From: Serratia plymuthica NBRC 102599 | Lineage (GTDB): Bacteria; Pseudomonadota; Gammaproteobacteria; Enterobacterales; Enterobacteriaceae | DNA length: 64,000 nucleotides | NCBI RefSeq assembly: GCF_001590925.1 | Contig: NZ_BCTU01000011.1 | Location: forward strand, 1-64,000 | Direction: 5' to 3' | Shown here: positions 35,652-46,131 of the stretch, one piece after another | Layout: each line of letters starts with the position of its first letter | How positions within the stretch are numbered: the first letter of the stretch is position 1 | The notes under the pieces: generated by a model | Told to the model about the DNA's origin: nothing | What the model saw: only the letters and a program-made list of their open reading frames with translations | Database searches by the model: none | Made by a program: the position numbers and the translations under genes

Positions 35652-35985
35652 ATTCAATTGTAGCACGTTAACAGTTTTGTGAAAAACACTTACAGAACTG
35701 CCAGCTTAAGTCACAGAACCACAAATTCTGTGTACGATTCAGCATTGTTGCGCTTAATAGGTTACAATTATGGGCTTATTGATAAGAGTGCTATTTTAAC
35801 GTATTGATTAATAAGAACAGTAAAACATAAGTGGCAATAATATCTATTCCACTCTATTTATCCGTTAAAAAACCTATTTATACATCTCTGTAGCAATTTT
35901 TGGGATTTTTGTTGCGCAGTTGTAAATATAATCAGACTATCCCGAACAGTCAAAAACTCGCGATTCCTCTTTCTGTGGAGTATTG

Positions 35986-36672
35986 ATGCAGCTTCATATT
36001 GTTTTAGTGGCTCCGGCACGGCCGGAAAACGTCGGCGCCGCAGCGCGGGCAATGAAAACCATGGGATTCACCTCGTTGCGCATCGTCGACAGCGAAGCGC
36101 ACCTGCAGCCGGCAGCGCGCTGGGTCGCTCATGGGGCGGGGGAGATCCTCGACGGCGTGCAGACTTTCGCCACCTTGGCTCAGGCGTTAGCGGACGTGGA
36201 CTTCACCGTAGCCACCACGGCCCGCAGCCGTGCGCGTTTCCATTATTACTGTACGCCGCAGCAACTGTTGGGGCAATTGGGCGAGCGCAGCCAGTGGGTG
36301 AATCAGGCTGCCCTGGTATTTGGCCGCGAAGATTCCGGCCTGACCAATGAAGAGCTGGAACTGGCCGATCTATTGACCGGCGTACCTATGCAGGCGGACT
36401 ACCCTTCGCTGAATCTCGGCCAGGCGGTCATGGTGTATTGCTATCAACTGTCGGAACTGATGAACGTCAGTGCGCGGCAGGAGACGATGGCCAATGAAGG
36501 GCAGTTGCGGGCATTGCGTCAGCGCGCCGAAGGATTATTGGGCGCGTTGGGGGTCAGCGATGACCAAAAATTGCGCGATTGGCTGCATCAGCGGCTGGGC
36601 GTTCTGCCACAACGGGATACGGCGATGTTGCACAGGTTGCTGCATGACATCGAAAAAAAGCTCACAAAGTGA
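35986..36672 (+). CDS. yjtD: SpoU/TrmJ-type RNA methyltransferase YjtD (LasT)
   Basis: A 228-residue SPOUT-fold RNA methyltransferase-like protein. Motifs include VLVAPARPENVGAAARAMKT, LVFGREDSGLTNEEL and YPSLNLGQAVMVYCYQL, the knotted SAM-binding region. It is the same length as E. coli YjtD; a precise RNA target is not established. The ATG at 35986 is preferred over the TTG three bases earlier because TGGAG is then 5 nt away. It lies between arcA and the thr operon, as in E. coli. Confidence 0.92.
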   Translation: MQLHIVLVAPARPENVGAAARAMKTMGFTSLRIVDSEAHLQPAARWVAHGAGEILDGVQTFATLAQALADVDFTVATTARSRARFHYYCTPQQLLGQLGERSQWVNQAALVFGREDSGLTNEELELADLLTGVPMQADYPSLNLGQAVMVYCYQLSELMNVSARQETMANEGQLRALRQRAEGLLGALGVSDDQKLRDWLHQRLGVLPQRDTAMLHRLLHDIEKKLTK

Positions 36673-36694
36673 TACCTGCAAGCTCTGGTCATTA

Positions 36695-36713
36695 TGCAGT
36701 GTGATCCACTGCA
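36695..36713 (+). terminator. hairpin downstream of yjtD
   Basis: A 7-bp stem TGCAGTG / CACTGCA with a 5-nt loop, 22 nt after the yjtD stop. A T-rich tract (TTGTTTTTTT) occurs some 15 nt later. A probable yjtD terminator. Confidence 0.5.
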
Positions 36714-36816
36714 AAACTGCCTTCAGGTTGTTTTTTTGTTCTGCCATTTGGCTTTTCTGCTATCGCATTGCCCACTCGCCAAGCGGGGTGGAAAAGGGGC
36801 AAAAACAAGAAATAAT

Positions 36817-36850
36817 TTGACTTGGGAAAGCGATTGCTTTAACCAATAGA
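36817..36850 (+). promoter_or_regulatory. thr operon promoter
   Basis: TTGACT (36817-36822) followed by CTTTAACCAATA (36836-36847) is the same combination found at the E. coli thr promoter (TTGACTTAGG...CTTTAACCAATATAG). The intervening bases differ. The -10 is not a clean hexamer, so the exact start point is unclear. Confidence 0.6.
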
Positions 36851-36884
36851 GGGGACAGAGTATTTAATGAGACAGACAGAAAAA

Positions 36885-36953
36885 ATGCGAAACATCAGCC
36901 TGAATATCACAATTATTACCACCACCGAAACCACAGGTAACGGGGCGGGCTGA
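36885..36953 (+). CDS. thrL: thr operon leader peptide ThrL
   Basis: A 22-residue leader peptide rich in isoleucine and threonine codons (NITIITTTETTGNGAG at its end), compared with the 21-residue E. coli ThrL ending TTGNGAG. The ATG at 36885 aligns with the E. coli start. An in-frame ATG at 36867 would give a 28-residue peptide and has AGGGG 12 nt upstream. Stalling at these codons when charged Thr/Ile tRNA is scarce prevents formation of the downstream terminator. Confidence 0.9.
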   Translation: MRNISLNITIITTTETTGNGAG

Positions 36954-36978
36954 CGCGTACAGGAAACAAAAGAAAAAA

Positions 36979-37009
36979 GCCCGCACCTAAACAGTGCGGG
37001 CTTTTTTTT
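36979..37009 (+). terminator. thr attenuator
   Basis: An 8-bp GC-rich stem GCCCGCAC / GTGCGGGC with a 7-nt loop and a run of eight U residues, between thrL and thrA. It is nearly identical to the E. coli thr attenuator. The preceding GGGCGGGCTGACGCG overlaps the thrL stop and can form the alternative antiterminator. Confidence 0.93.
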
Positions 37010-37035
37010 CGGCTTAAATTCGGGAGAGATCAGAA

Positions 37036-39495
37036 ATGCGAGTGCTGAAATTTGGCGGAACTTCGGTAGCGAATGCAGAACGTTTTCTGCGCGTTGCCGA
37101 CATCATGGAAAGTAACGCACGTCAGGGACAGGTAGCCACGGTATTGTCCGCGCCTGCAAAGATCACCAACCACTTGGTGGCGATGATTGAAAAAACGGTG
37201 GCCGGGCAAGACATTCTGCCAAATATGAGCGATGCGGAGCGCATCTTCGCCGACCTGCTGAGCGGCCTGGCGCAGGCTCTGCCAGGTTTCGAATACGATC
37301 GCCTGAAGACCCTGGTCGATCAGGAGTTCGCCCAACTGAAGCAGGTGCTGCACGGCGTAGCGCTGCTGGGGCAATGCCCGGACAGCGTGAACGCGGCGAT
37401 TATCTGCCGTGGCGAGAAGCTCTCCATCGCCATCATGGAAGGCGTATTCCGCGCCAAGGGTTTCCCGGTGACGGTGATCAACCCGGTAGAGAAATTGCTG
37501 GCGCAGGGGCATTATCTGGAGTCGACCGTAGATATCGCCGAATCCACGTTGCGCATCGCCGCAGCGGCTATCCCGGCGGATCACATCGTGCTGATGGCCG
37601 GTTTTACCGCCGGTAATGACAAGGGCGAACTGGTGGTGTTGGGCCGTAACGGTTCCGATTACTCTGCTGCCGTACTGGCCGCTTGTCTGCGCGCCGACTG
37701 TTGTGAGATCTGGACCGACGTAGACGGCGTTTATACCTGCGACCCGCGCACCGTGCCGGACGCCAGGCTGCTGAAGTCGATGTCGTACCAGGAGGCGATG
37801 GAGCTTTCTTATTTCGGCGCCAGCGTGCTTCACCCCCGTACCATCACACCGATTGCCCAGTTCCAAATCCCTTGCCTGATCAAAAACACCTCCAATCCGC
37901 AGGCCCCCGGCACGCTGATCGGCGGTGAAAACGTGGATAGCGATACCCCGGTGAAGGGCATCACCAACCTGAACAACATGGCAATGATCAACGTCTCCGG
38001 CCCGGGGATGAAGGGCATGGTCGGCATGGCCGCGCGGGTGTTCGCCGTGATGTCGCGCACCGGTATTTCGGTCGTGCTGATTACCCAATCCTCTTCCGAA
38101 TACAGCATCAGCTTCTGCGTGCCGCAGAGCGAGCTGCAGCGTGCGCGCCGTGCGCTGGAAGACGAATTCTATCTTGAGCTGAAAGACGGCTTGCTCGAGC
38201 CGCTGGACGTGATGGAGAAGCTGGCGATTATCTCTGTCGTGGGCGACGGCATGCGCACCTTGCGCGGCATCTCGGCCCGCTTCTTCTCCGCGCTGGCGCG
38301 CGCCAATATCAACATTGTCGCCATCGCCCAGGGCTCGTCGGAGCGTTCCATCTCGGTGGTGGTCAGCAACGATTCCGCCACCACCGGCGTTCGCGTCTGC
38401 CACCAGATGCTGTTCAATACCGATCAGGTGATTGAAGTGTTTGTCATCGGCGTCGGCGGCGTCGGCGGTGCCTTGATCGAGCAGATTTATCGCCAGCAGC
38501 CGTGGCTGAAGCAAAAGCATATCGATCTGCGCATCTGCGGTATCGCCAATTCCCGAGCCATGCTGACCAATGTGCACGGTATTGCTCTGGAGAGTTGGAA
38601 AGAGGAACTGGCCGCGGCTAAAGAACCGTTCAATCTGGGCCGCCTCATCCGTCTGGTGAAGGAGTATCACCTGCTGAACCCGGTGATTGTCGACTGTACC
38701 TCCAGCCAGGCGGTTGCCGACCAATACGCGGATTTCCTGGCCGATGGTTTCCACGTGGTGACGCCGAACAAGAAGGCCAACACCTCGTCGATGAACTACT
38801 ATCAACAGCTGCGCACCGCCGCTGCCGGCTCACGCCGCAAGTTCCTGTACGACACCAACGTCGGCGCGGGTTTGCCGGTTATCGAGAACCTGCAAAATCT
38901 GCTGAATGCAGGCGACGAACTGACGCGTTTCTCCGGTATCCTGTCCGGTTCGCTGTCGTTTATTTTCGGCAAGCTGGACGAAGGCATGTCGCTGTCGGCG
39001 GCGACCCTGGAGGCCAAGGCCAAAGGGTTCACCGAGCCGGATCCGCGTGACGATCTTTCCGGCATGGACGTGGCCCGCAAGCTGCTGATCCTGGCCCGCG
39101 AGGCGGGTTACAAACTGGAACTGGGGGACATTGAGGTTGAGTCGGCGCTGCCGCCGTCCTTTGACGCTTCCGGTGATGTGGAAACCTTCCTGGCGCGCTT
39201 GCCGGAGTTGGATAAGGAATACGCGCGCAACGTGGCTAACGCCGCCGAGCAGGGTAAGGTGTTGCGCTACGTCGGCGTGATCGAAGATGGCCGCTGTCAG
39301 GTGCGCATTGATGCGGTAGACGGCAACGATCCGTTGTATAAAGTGAAGAACGGTGAGAACGCCCTGGCCTTCTACAGCCGTTACTATCAGCCATTACCTT
39401 TGGTGTTGCGCGGCTACGGCGCCGGTAATGATGTGACTGCGGCGGGGGTATTTGCCGACCTGTTGCGCACACTGTCATGGAAGTTGGGAGTTTAA
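37036..39495 (+). CDS. thrA: aspartokinase I / homoserine dehydrogenase I ThrA
   Basis: An 819-residue bifunctional enzyme catalysing the first and third steps of threonine synthesis, feedback-inhibited by threonine. The N-terminal aspartokinase starts with [13 protein letters not shown], central tandem ACT domains occupy about 310-460, and the C-terminal homoserine dehydrogenase has the NAD(P)-binding [11 protein letters not shown] and TPNKKAN. Length is one residue short of E. coli. GGGAGAG precedes the ATG. Expression is attenuated by thrL. thrB follows after 1 nt. Confidence 0.98.
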   Translation: MRVLKFGGTSVANAERFLRVADIMESNARQGQVATVLSAPAKITNHLVAMIEKTVAGQDILPNMSDAERIFADLLSGLAQALPGFEYDRLKTLVDQEFAQLKQVLHGVALLGQCPDSVNAAIICRGEKLSIAIMEGVFRAKGFPVTVINPVEKLLAQGHYLESTVDIAESTLRIAAAAIPADHIVLMAGFTAGNDKGELVVLGRNGSDYSAAVLAACLRADCCEIWTDVDGVYTCDPRTVPDARLLKSMSYQEAMELSYFGASVLHPRTITPIAQFQIPCLIKNTSNPQAPGTLIGGENVDSDTPVKGITNLNNMAMINVSGPGMKGMVGMAARVFAVMSRTGISVVLITQSSSEYSISFCVPQSELQRARRALEDEFYLELKDGLLEPLDVMEKLAIISVVGDGMRTLRGISARFFSALARANINIVAIAQGSSERSISVVVSNDSATTGVRVCHQMLFNTDQVIEVFVIGVGGVGGALIEQIYRQQPWLKQKHIDLRICGIANSRAMLTNVHGIALESWKEELAAAKEPFNLGRLIRLVKEYHLLNPVIVDCTSSQAVADQYADFLADGFHVVTPNKKANTSSMNYYQQLRTAAAGSRRKFLYDTNVGAGLPVIENLQNLLNAGDELTRFSGILSGSLSFIFGKLDEGMSLSAATLEAKAKGFTEPDPRDDLSGMDVARKLLILAREAGYKLELGDIEVESALPPSFDASGDVETFLARLPELDKEYARNVANAAEQGKVLRYVGVIEDGRCQVRIDAVDGNDPLYKVKNGENALAFYSRYYQPLPLVLRGYGAGNDVTAAGVFADLLRTLSWKLGV

Positions 39496-39496
39496 T

Positions 39497-40426
39497 ATGG
39501 TTAAGGTGTATGCACCGGCCTCAATTGGCAACGTCAGCGTCGGCTTCGACGTTCTGGGTGCAGCGGTGTCTCCGATCGACGGCACTCTGTTGGGCGATTG
39601 CGTCAGCGTGGAAGCCGCCGAAACGTTCAGCCTGCAAAACGCCGGCCGCTTCGTCAGCAAACTGCCTGACGATCCGAAAGAAAATATCGTCTACCAGTGC
39701 TGGGAGCGTTTCTGCCAGGAGATAGGCCGGCAGATCCCGGTGGCGATGCGGCTGGAGAAAAACATGCCGATCGGTTCCGGGCTAGGCTCCAGCGCCTGTT
39801 CGGTGGTCGCCGGATTGATGGCGATGAATGAATTCTGCAATCGTCCGCTGGACAAAATGACGCTGCTTGGCCTGATGGGCGAGCTGGAAGGCCGCATCTC
39901 CGGCAGCGTGCATTACGACAACGTGGCGCCATGCTACCTGGGCGGCCTGCAGCTGATGTTGGAAGAAGAGGGGTTCATCAGCCAGGAAGTGCCCTGCTTT
40001 AAAGATTGGTTGTGGGTGATGGCCTACCCGGGCATCAAGGTGTCCACCGCCGAAGCGCGCGCTATCCTGCCCGCGCAGTACCGCCGTCAGGACTGCATCA
40101 GCCATGGCCGCTATCTGGCGGGCTTTATCCATGCCTGCCATACCCAGCAGCCGCGTCTGGCAGCCAAATTGATGCAGGACGTGATTGCTGAGCCGTACCG
40201 TACCCGCCTGCTGCCGGGCTTTGCCGACGCGCGCAAGGCCGCGCAGGACATCGGCGCTCTGGCTTGCGGCATCTCCGGCTCCGGCCCGACGCTGTTCGCC
40301 GTCTGTGACGACGGCGCCACCGCACAACGCATGGCCGACTGGCTGACCAATCACTATCTGCAAAACGACGAAGGTTTTGTTCATATTTGCCGTCTGGATA
40401 CCGCAGGCGCACGACTACTGGGATAA
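39497..40426 (+). CDS. thrB: homoserine kinase ThrB
   Basis: A 309-residue GHMP-family kinase phosphorylating homoserine. The ATP-binding motif is [15 protein letters not shown] (about 91-105), and the C-terminal GHMP motif is [12 protein letters not shown]-like ([14 protein letters not shown]). The frame opens 15 codons inside thrA, but homology starts at MVKVYAPAS, one base after the thrA stop, with GGGAG near the thrA end as ribosome-binding site. Translationally coupled in thrABC. Confidence 0.98.
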   Translation: MVKVYAPASIGNVSVGFDVLGAAVSPIDGTLLGDCVSVEAAETFSLQNAGRFVSKLPDDPKENIVYQCWERFCQEIGRQIPVAMRLEKNMPIGSGLGSSACSVVAGLMAMNEFCNRPLDKMTLLGLMGELEGRISGSVHYDNVAPCYLGGLQLMLEEEGFISQEVPCFKDWLWVMAYPGIKVSTAEARAILPAQYRRQDCISHGRYLAGFIHACHTQQPRLAAKLMQDVIAEPYRTRLLPGFADARKAAQDIGALACGISGSGPTLFAVCDDGATAQRMADWLTNHYLQNDEGFVHICRLDTAGARLLG

Positions 40427-40429
40427 CGC

Positions 40430-41719
40430 ATGAAACTGTACAACCTTAAGGATCACAACGAGCAGGTCAGCTTCGCACAGGCGATCAAACAGGGCCTGGG
40501 CAAACAGCAAGGGCTGTTTTTCCCGCTGGATCTGCCGGAGTTCGAACTGACCGAAATCGATCACCTGCTGGAGCAGGACTTTGTCACCCGCAGCACCCGC
40601 ATCCTGTCGGCGTTTATCGGCGATGAAGTGTCGGAAGAGGCGCTGCATAAGCGCGTGGCGGCGGCGTTTGAATTCCCGGCGCCGGTTGCGCCAGTAGAAG
40701 ACGACATTGCCTGCCTGGAGCTGTTCCACGGCCCGACGCTGGCATTCAAAGACTTCGGTGGCCGCTTTATGGCGCAGATGCTGGCGGAAGTGGCGGGCGA
40801 TCAGCCGGTGACTATCCTGACGGCGACCTCCGGCGATACCGGCGCCGCCGTGGCGCACGCTTTCTACGGCCTGAAGAACGTACGCGTGGTCATCTTGTAT
40901 CCGCAGGGCAAAATCAGCCCGCTGCAGGAAAAACTGTTCTGCACCCTGGGCGGCAATATCCACACCGTGGCGATCGACGGTGACTTCGATGCTTGCCAGG
41001 CGCTGGTGAAACAGGCCTTTGACGATCAGGAGCTGAAAGAGGCGCTGCACCTGAACTCGGCAAACTCCATCAATATCAGCCGCCTGCTGGCGCAGATTTG
41101 CTATTACTTCGAAGCGGTGGCGCAATTGCCGCAGGAAGCGCGCAATCAACTGGTGATCTCGGTGCCAAGCGGCAACTTCGGCGATCTGACCGCCGGTCTG
41201 CTGGCCAAGTCGCTGGGCCTGCCGGTGAAGCGTTTTATCGCCGCCACCAATGCCAACGACACCGTGCCGCGCTTCCTGACCAACGGTCAGTGGCAGCCGC
41301 ACGCTACGGTCGCGACGCTGTCGAATGCGATGGACGTTAGCCAGCCGAACAACTGGCCGCGGGTGGAAGAGCTGTTCCGCCGTAAAATCTGGCAGTTGAA
41401 AGATCTGGGCCACGCTACGGTGAGCGATGAAACCACCAGGGACACCATGCGGGAACTGGCGCAATTGGGGTATCTCTCAGAACCGCATGCCGCGATCGCT
41501 TACCGCGCTCTGCGCGATCAACTGCGGGAAGGGGAGTTTGGTTTGTTCCTCGGCACCGCGCATCCGGCCAAGTTCAAAGAGAGCGTAGAAGAGATCCTCG
41601 GCCAGGAGTTGCCGCTGCCGAAGGCGCTGGCGCTGCGTGCCGACTTGCCGCTGCTGTCCCACAGCCTGCCGGCCGGTTTCGCCGAGTTGCGTAAATTCCT
41701 GATGGCTCTGCCGGCCTGA
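40430..41719 (+). CDS. thrC: threonine synthase ThrC
   Basis: A 429-residue PLP enzyme converting O-phosphohomoserine to threonine. The PLP lysine is K107 in GPTLAFKDFGGRF. The phosphate-binding TATSGDTGAA and the SVPSGNFGD loop follow. It is last gene of the thr operon, 3 nt after thrB, and ends before a strong terminator. Length is like E. coli (428). Confidence 0.98.
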   Translation: MKLYNLKDHNEQVSFAQAIKQGLGKQQGLFFPLDLPEFELTEIDHLLEQDFVTRSTRILSAFIGDEVSEEALHKRVAAAFEFPAPVAPVEDDIACLELFHGPTLAFKDFGGRFMAQMLAEVAGDQPVTILTATSGDTGAAVAHAFYGLKNVRVVILYPQGKISPLQEKLFCTLGGNIHTVAIDGDFDACQALVKQAFDDQELKEALHLNSANSINISRLLAQICYYFEAVAQLPQEARNQLVISVPSGNFGDLTAGLLAKSLGLPVKRFIAATNANDTVPRFLTNGQWQPHATVATLSNAMDVSQPNNWPRVEELFRRKIWQLKDLGHATVSDETTRDTMRELAQLGYLSEPHAAIAYRALRDQLREGEFGLFLGTAHPAKFKESVEEILGQELPLPKALALRADLPLLSHSLPAGFAELRKFLMALPA

Positions 41720-41739
41720 AACCGCCCAGCCTAAAAACG

Positions 41740-41767
41740 AAAGCCGTCATTGCGACGGCTTTTTTTT
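41740..41767. terminator. terminator of the thr operon
   Basis: A 9-bp stem AAAGCCGTC / GACGGCTTT with a 5-nt loop, then a T run, 20 nt after the thrC stop. It lies between convergent thrC and yaaA and may serve both. Confidence 0.88.
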
Positions 41768-41777
41768 GCGTTCTTTT

Positions 41778-42551
41778 TTACTGTTCGGGGCGTTTGAACA
41801 CCAGTTCATTGCCCTGGGAACCGGCTTCGTCAAAGACATAGCCTTCCAGGTTGAAATCCACCAATTGCTCGCGCTGCGTCAGGCGGTTTTTGATGATAAA
41901 GCGGCTCATCAACCCACGCGCTTTTTTGGCGTAGAAACTGATCACCTTATATTTGCCGTTCTTCTCGTCGAGAAATACCGGCTTGATCAGCGTGCCGTGC
42001 AGTTTGGCCGGTTTCACCGACTTGAAGTACTCGTCGGAAGCCAGATTGACCACTACGTCGTCACCCTGTTGTTCCAGCGCCTCGTTCAACTTTTTGGTGA
42101 TCTGCTCGCCCCAGAAACTGTACAAGTCCTTGCCCTTGGGATTCTCCAGCCTGATGCCCATCTCCAGCCGGTAAGGCATCATCAGATCGAGCGGGCGCAG
42201 CACGCCATATAAGCCGGACAGCATCCGCAGGTGCTGCTGGGCGAAATCAAAGTCCTCTTCGCTGAAGTCCTGCGCCTGCAGGCCGGTATACACATCGCCT
42301 TTAAACGCCAATAACGCCTGGCGGGCGGTGTCCGGGGTGAATTTAGGCTGCCAGTCGCTGAAGCGAGCGGCATTCAGGCCGGCCAGTTTATCGCTGATGC
42401 CCATCAGGCTGGAGATTTGCGCCGGCGTCAGCTCGCGGCAGATTTTGATCAGTTGCTTCGACTTGTCCAGCAATTCGGGCTGCGTGAAGCGTTCTGTCGC
42501 CAGCGGGCTTGCGTAATCAAGGGTTTTTGCAGGTGAAATAATAACGAGCAT
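41778..42551 (-). CDS. yaaA: peroxide stress protein YaaA
   Basis: A 257-residue DUF328/UPF0246 protein. In E. coli it lowers free intracellular iron and limits oxidative DNA damage during peroxide stress, as part of the OxyR response. Conserved blocks include ISPAKTLDY at the start, [24 protein letters not shown] and [15 protein letters not shown]. The ATG at 42551 is chosen, 13 codons inside the open frame, because homology begins with [13 protein letters not shown]. Confidence 0.96.
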   Translation of the reverse strand: MLVIISPAKTLDYASPLATERFTQPELLDKSKQLIKICRELTPAQISSLMGISDKLAGLNAARFSDWQPKFTPDTARQALLAFKGDVYTGLQAQDFSEEDFDFAQQHLRMLSGLYGVLRPLDLMMPYRLEMGIRLENPKGKDLYSFWGEQITKKLNEALEQQGDDVVVNLASDEYFKSVKPAKLHGTLIKPVFLDEKNGKYKVISFYAKKARGLMSRFIIKNRLTQREQLVDFNLEGYVFDEAGSQGNELVFKRPEQ

Positions 42552-42644
42552 GGCCAGATCCTGTTTATCCAAGAGCGGATACTGTAGCAAAAAGCGCGAG
42601 AAAAAGGGGCAATGGGTCTGATAGGCGAGACGCGCCCGTAAAAG

Positions 42645-44069
42645 TTAACCTTTATCCCACACGCCCGGTTCAAGCTGGGATTTCAGCTCGGGGAAACGCT
42701 TCGCGTCGAAAGTGGGCAATTGCCCCAGCTTGCGCTGGCGGTGGTAGTCGTTGGCCAGCCTCAGCGCCACGCGCGACAGCAGAAGGATCGCCGTCAGGTT
42801 GGTGATCGCCATCAGCGCCATCGAGGTGTCGGCCATTTTCCATACCACCGGCAGCTCGGCCAGCGCGCCAAACATCACCATGCCCAGTGCCGCGCAGCGG
42901 AAAATCGTCAACCCGGCCGGGTGGTTATGCTCAAGGAACACCAGATTGCTCTCGGCGTAGGCATAGTTGGCAATGATCGAGGTGAAAGCGAAAAAGAAAA
43001 TGGCGATGGCGACAAACGGGGCTCCCCAACTGCCGACGGCGGCGGACAGCGCCCGTTGGGTCATATCTATGCCGCTGACGCTGGCTACCGGCTGATCCAG
43101 CACCCCGGACGAGAGAATTATCGCGGCGGTGGCGCTGCAGATAACGACAGTATCGATGAAGACCCCGAACATCTGCACATAGCCTTGCGAGGCGGGGTGC
43201 GGCGGGTAAGGTGACGCGGAGGCCGCTGCATTGGGCGCGGAGCCCATGCCGGCCTCATTGGAGAACAGACCGCGCTGAACGCCTTGGGCCATCGCCTGCG
43301 AAATGCCATAGCCGACGGCACCGGCCGCCGCTTCCTGCAGCCCGAAGGCACTCTTGAGCACCAGCGTTAGGATCGTCGACATCTGCTCAATATTGTGGCC
43401 AATCACCCAGAAAGCCAGCAGCAGATAAGCGCCGGCCATCAGCGGCACCACCCGTTCGGCCACGCGCGCGACGGAACGGATGCCGCCGAAGATCACGATG
43501 CCGCTCAGCAACACCAGGCCGATCCCCACGTGCAGCGGCTTCACGTTGAAAGCGACAGCGGAAGCCCGGGCGATGGAGTTGGCCTGGACGGCATTAAACA
43601 CCAAGCCGAAGGCGATGATCAGGAAAAGGGAGAACAGCACGCCCATCCAGCGCATGCCAAGGCCCTTTTCCATATAGTAGGCCGGGCCGCCGCGGTAGTT
43701 GCCCTGATCGTCTTTGGTTTTGTAGAGCTGGGCGAGACTGCTTTCAACGAACGAGGTGGACATGCCGATAAACGCCACCACCCACATCCAGAAGATCGCC
43801 CCCGGGCCGCCGGCAGTGAGGGCTATCGCCACGCCGGTCAGGTTACCGGTCCCGACACGTGCCGCCAGGGTGGTACACAGCGCCTGAAAAGAGGAGATGC
43901 CTGCGCTGTCGCTTTTGTTGCTGTGCTTCAGCACCGAGAACATGTGGCTGAAATGGCGGACCTGAATAAAGCGGGTGCGCAGGGTGAAATAAATGCCCGT
44001 ACCCAGCAGCAAATAAATCAGTACCGAATCCCACAAAACAGTGTTTATAAAATCTATCAGGTCCGTCAC
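42645..44069 (-). CDS. yaaJ: alanine/glycine:sodium symporter, AGCS family (YaaJ)
   Basis: A 474-residue inner-membrane amino-acid:Na+ symporter of the AGCS family, with about 11 hydrophobic segments. Conserved motifs include the ARVGTGNLTGVA stretch, GGPGAIFWMW and SNEAGMGSAPNAAA. The start is the GTG at 44069, with AAGGAGGGATC 7 nt upstream; an ATG 15 codons earlier has no such site. In position and homology it corresponds to E. coli yaaJ, between yaaA and talB. Alanine or glycine is the probable substrate. Confidence 0.92.
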   Translation of the reverse strand: MTDLIDFINTVLWDSVLIYLLLGTGIYFTLRTRFIQVRHFSHMFSVLKHSNKSDSAGISSFQALCTTLAARVGTGNLTGVAIALTAGGPGAIFWMWVVAFIGMSTSFVESSLAQLYKTKDDQGNYRGGPAYYMEKGLGMRWMGVLFSLFLIIAFGLVFNAVQANSIARASAVAFNVKPLHVGIGLVLLSGIVIFGGIRSVARVAERVVPLMAGAYLLLAFWVIGHNIEQMSTILTLVLKSAFGLQEAAAGAVGYGISQAMAQGVQRGLFSNEAGMGSAPNAAASASPYPPHPASQGYVQMFGVFIDTVVICSATAAIILSSGVLDQPVASVSGIDMTQRALSAAVGSWGAPFVAIAIFFFAFTSIIANYAYAESNLVFLEHNHPAGLTIFRCAALGMVMFGALAELPVVWKMADTSMALMAITNLTAILLLSRVALRLANDYHRQRKLGQLPTFDAKRFPELKSQLEPGVWDKG

Positions 44070-44450
44070 GGATCCCTCCTTGATGAAATTTACCGCACAC
44101 CGCGCAGCATCCACCGCGGGTGAAAATACATTGAGTCAGTTTTTACAATAGCTTAGCTGAAATCAGCTGGGTTCAGATGAATTGAGATTTGTCTCAAGGC
44201 TCAGGATCTCTCGCCTCATTGGGCGCGAATTTAACATAATTCATTTCATCGATAGCACGTTATTGCCTTTTCATTAGCTCGGGAATGACGAAAGATATCT
44301 GCGTAAACGGTTGCTCGCCCAAGGAAAAAATCAACGCCGTCTGGCCGCGATTTTCCAGCCTTGCACCGGGCCTTGCGCATGTTATTATCAGGGCAGGGCA
44401 TGGTTGAACGATGCCAAAAGTTCATGCACAAACGATGAGATAATGCCAAC
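44070..44450. other. yaaJ/talB divergent intergenic region
   Basis: 381 bp without a gene I can support. A candidate talB promoter is TTGCAC (44361-44366) and TATTAT (44383-44388) with a 16-bp spacer. No promoter is obvious for yaaJ, and I saw no glycine-riboswitch-like structure in front of it. Confidence 0.5.
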
Positions 44451-45404
44451 ATGACCGATAAATTAACTTCCCTGCGCCAGCTCACTACTGTGGTTGCGGA
44501 CACGGGCGATATCGCGGCAATGAAGCTGTATCAACCGCAAGACGCCACAACCAATCCTTCGCTGATCCTCAATGCAGCTCAAATTCCTGAATACCGTAAA
44601 CTGATTGACGAAGCCATTGCCTGGGCGCGCGAGCAGAGCAGCGATCGCGAACAGCAGATCGCCGATGCCGCCGACAAGCTGGCCGTCAACATTGGTCTGG
44701 AAATCCTTAAACTGGTTCCGGGCCGCATCTCCACGGAAGTGGACGCACGCCTGTCCTACGACACCGTCGCCAGCGTTGCCAAGGCCAAGCGCCTGATCAA
44801 ACTTTACAACGATGCCGGCATCAGCAACGATCGCATCCTGATCAAACTGGCTTCTACCTGGCAGGGCATCCGCGCAGCGGAGCAACTGGAAAAAGAAGGC
44901 ATCAACTGTAACCTGACGCTGCTGTTCTCCTTCGCTCAGGCGCGTGCCTGCGCTGAAGCCGGCGTGTTCCTGATTTCTCCGTTCGTTGGCCGTATCCTCG
45001 ACTGGTATAAAGCCAATGGCGACAAGAAAGAGTTCGCGCCAAACGAAGATCCGGGCGTGGTTTCCGTTACCGAGATCTACCAGTATTACAAAGAGCACGG
45101 TTACAAAACCGTGGTGATGGGCGCCAGCTTCCGTAACGTGGGTGAAATCATCGAACTGGCCGGCTGTGACCGTCTGACTATCGCCCCTGCGCTGCTGAAA
45201 GAACTGGCAGAGAGCGAAGGCGCACTGGAGCGTAAACTGGCTTATACCGGCGAAGTAAAAGCGCGCCCTGCTGCGCTGACCGAGCCTGAGTTCTACTGGC
45301 AGCACAACCAGGATCCAATGGCGGTTGAGAAACTGACCGACGGTATCCGCAAGTTTGCCGTAGACCAGGGCAAGCTGGAAAAAATGATCGCCGATCTGCT
45401 GTAA
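44451..45404 (+). CDS. talB: transaldolase TalB
   Basis: A 317-residue class I transaldolase of the non-oxidative pentose phosphate pathway, moving a dihydroxyacetone unit between sugar phosphates. The Schiff-base lysine is K132 in [12 protein letters not shown], at the E. coli number. Other blocks are [21 protein letters not shown] and [10 protein letters not shown]. It is close to E. coli TalB over the full length. Confidence 0.98.
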   Translation: MTDKLTSLRQLTTVVADTGDIAAMKLYQPQDATTNPSLILNAAQIPEYRKLIDEAIAWAREQSSDREQQIADAADKLAVNIGLEILKLVPGRISTEVDARLSYDTVASVAKAKRLIKLYNDAGISNDRILIKLASTWQGIRAAEQLEKEGINCNLTLLFSFAQARACAEAGVFLISPFVGRILDWYKANGDKKEFAPNEDPGVVSVTEIYQYYKEHGYKTVVMGASFRNVGEIIELAGCDRLTIAPALLKELAESEGALERKLAYTGEVKARPAALTEPEFYWQHNQDPMAVEKLTDGIRKFAVDQGKLEKMIADLL

Positions 45405-45421
45405 TTACCGCAATCAGCGCG

Positions 45422-45449
45422 AAAAAGGTGGCTTAGGCCGCCTTTTTTT
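45422..45449 (+). terminator. terminator of talB
   Basis: A 6-bp GC stem GGTGGC / GCCGCC (one G-U pair) with loop TTAG, flanked by an A run and a T run, 18 nt after the talB stop. Confidence 0.85.
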
Positions 45450-45543
45450 ATGCTCGCCGCGCCCGGCGGTGGGCCAGACACTTTATACTCTCAGGATTAA
45501 TAACAGGATGGGAAGTGAACCCATCAGGCTGTAGAGGTTACGC

Positions 45544-46131
45544 ATGGACATATTACGTATTGGTTTGGTTTCTGTTTCCGACCGCGCTTCCGGCGGTGTT
45601 TACCAGGATAAAGGCATTCCGGCATTGGAAGAGTGGCTGACCGCCGCACTCGTCTCGCCCTTTAAACTGGAAACCCGTCTGATCCCCGATGAGCAGACGC
45701 TTATCGAACAGACTCTGTGCGAGCTGGTGGATGAAATGGGCTGCCACCTGGTGCTGACCACCGGCGGTACCGGCCCGGCACGGCGCGATGTGACGCCTGA
45801 CGCCACCCTGGCGATAGCCGATCGCGTGATGCCCGGCTTCGGCGAGCAAATGCGCCAAATCAGCCTACACTATGTGCCAACGGCAATTCTTTCACGCCAG
45901 GTCGGGGCGATCCGCAAACAGGCGTTGATCATCAACCTGCCGGGGCAGCCGAAGTCGATCAAGGAAACGCTGGAAGGGGTGAAGGATGAGCAGGGCAAGA
46001 CGGTGGTGCACGGCATTTTTGCCAGCGTGCCTTATTGCATCCAATTGCTCGAAGGGCCTTATGTGGAAACGCAGGCGGCGGTGGTAGCAGCATTTCGCCC
46101 GAAGAACGCACGCCGCGAGATAAACCTCTAA
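45544..46131 (+). CDS. mog: molybdopterin adenylyltransferase Mog
   Basis: A 195-residue enzyme that adenylylates molybdopterin before molybdate insertion. It has the MPT-binding TTGGTGPARRDVTPDAT motif, MPGFGEQMRQIS, and the conserved C-terminal GIFASVPYCIQLLEGPYVET. Length equals E. coli Mog. It lies downstream of talB, as in E. coli, and has its own leader. Confidence 0.97.
   Translation: MDILRIGLVSVSDRASGGVYQDKGIPALEEWLTAALVSPFKLETRLIPDEQTLIEQTLCELVDEMGCHLVLTTGGTGPARRDVTPDATLAIADRVMPGFGEQMRQISLHYVPTAILSRQVGAIRKQALIINLPGQPKSIKETLEGVKDEQGKTVVHGIFASVPYCIQLLEGPYVETQAAVVAAFRPKNARREINL

Larger units (their letters stand above)
35355..35985. other. long arcA/yjtD divergent intergenic region
   Basis: About 630 bp, AT-rich, with no long gene. 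It contains the yjjY-like short frame (35457-35501), an FNR-like site (35638-35651) and an inverted repeat CACAGAA-N7-TTCTGTG (35712-35732). E. coli also has a long, multi-promoter arcA upstream region. The part nearest arcA is conserved enough to retain the beginning of the yjjY reading frame. Confidence 0.6.

Noticed and set aside
35482-35682. 66-codon plus-strand frame in the arcA upstream region
   Set aside because: Only its first part resembles shifted YjjY; the remainder is AT-rich DNA with an FNR-like site, so it is not called as a gene.
37030-38805. 591-codon open frame opposite thrA
   Set aside because: Antisense shadow of thrA; no homology or start signal.
44070-44250. Possible glycine riboswitch ahead of the AGCS symporter yaaJ
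   Set aside because: AGCS genes are sometimes preceded by one, but the conserved glycine-aptamer sequence pattern is not seen here.
44246-44503. 85-codon minus-strand frame between yaaJ and talB
   Set aside because: Overlaps the talB start and lacks a ribosome-binding site or homology.
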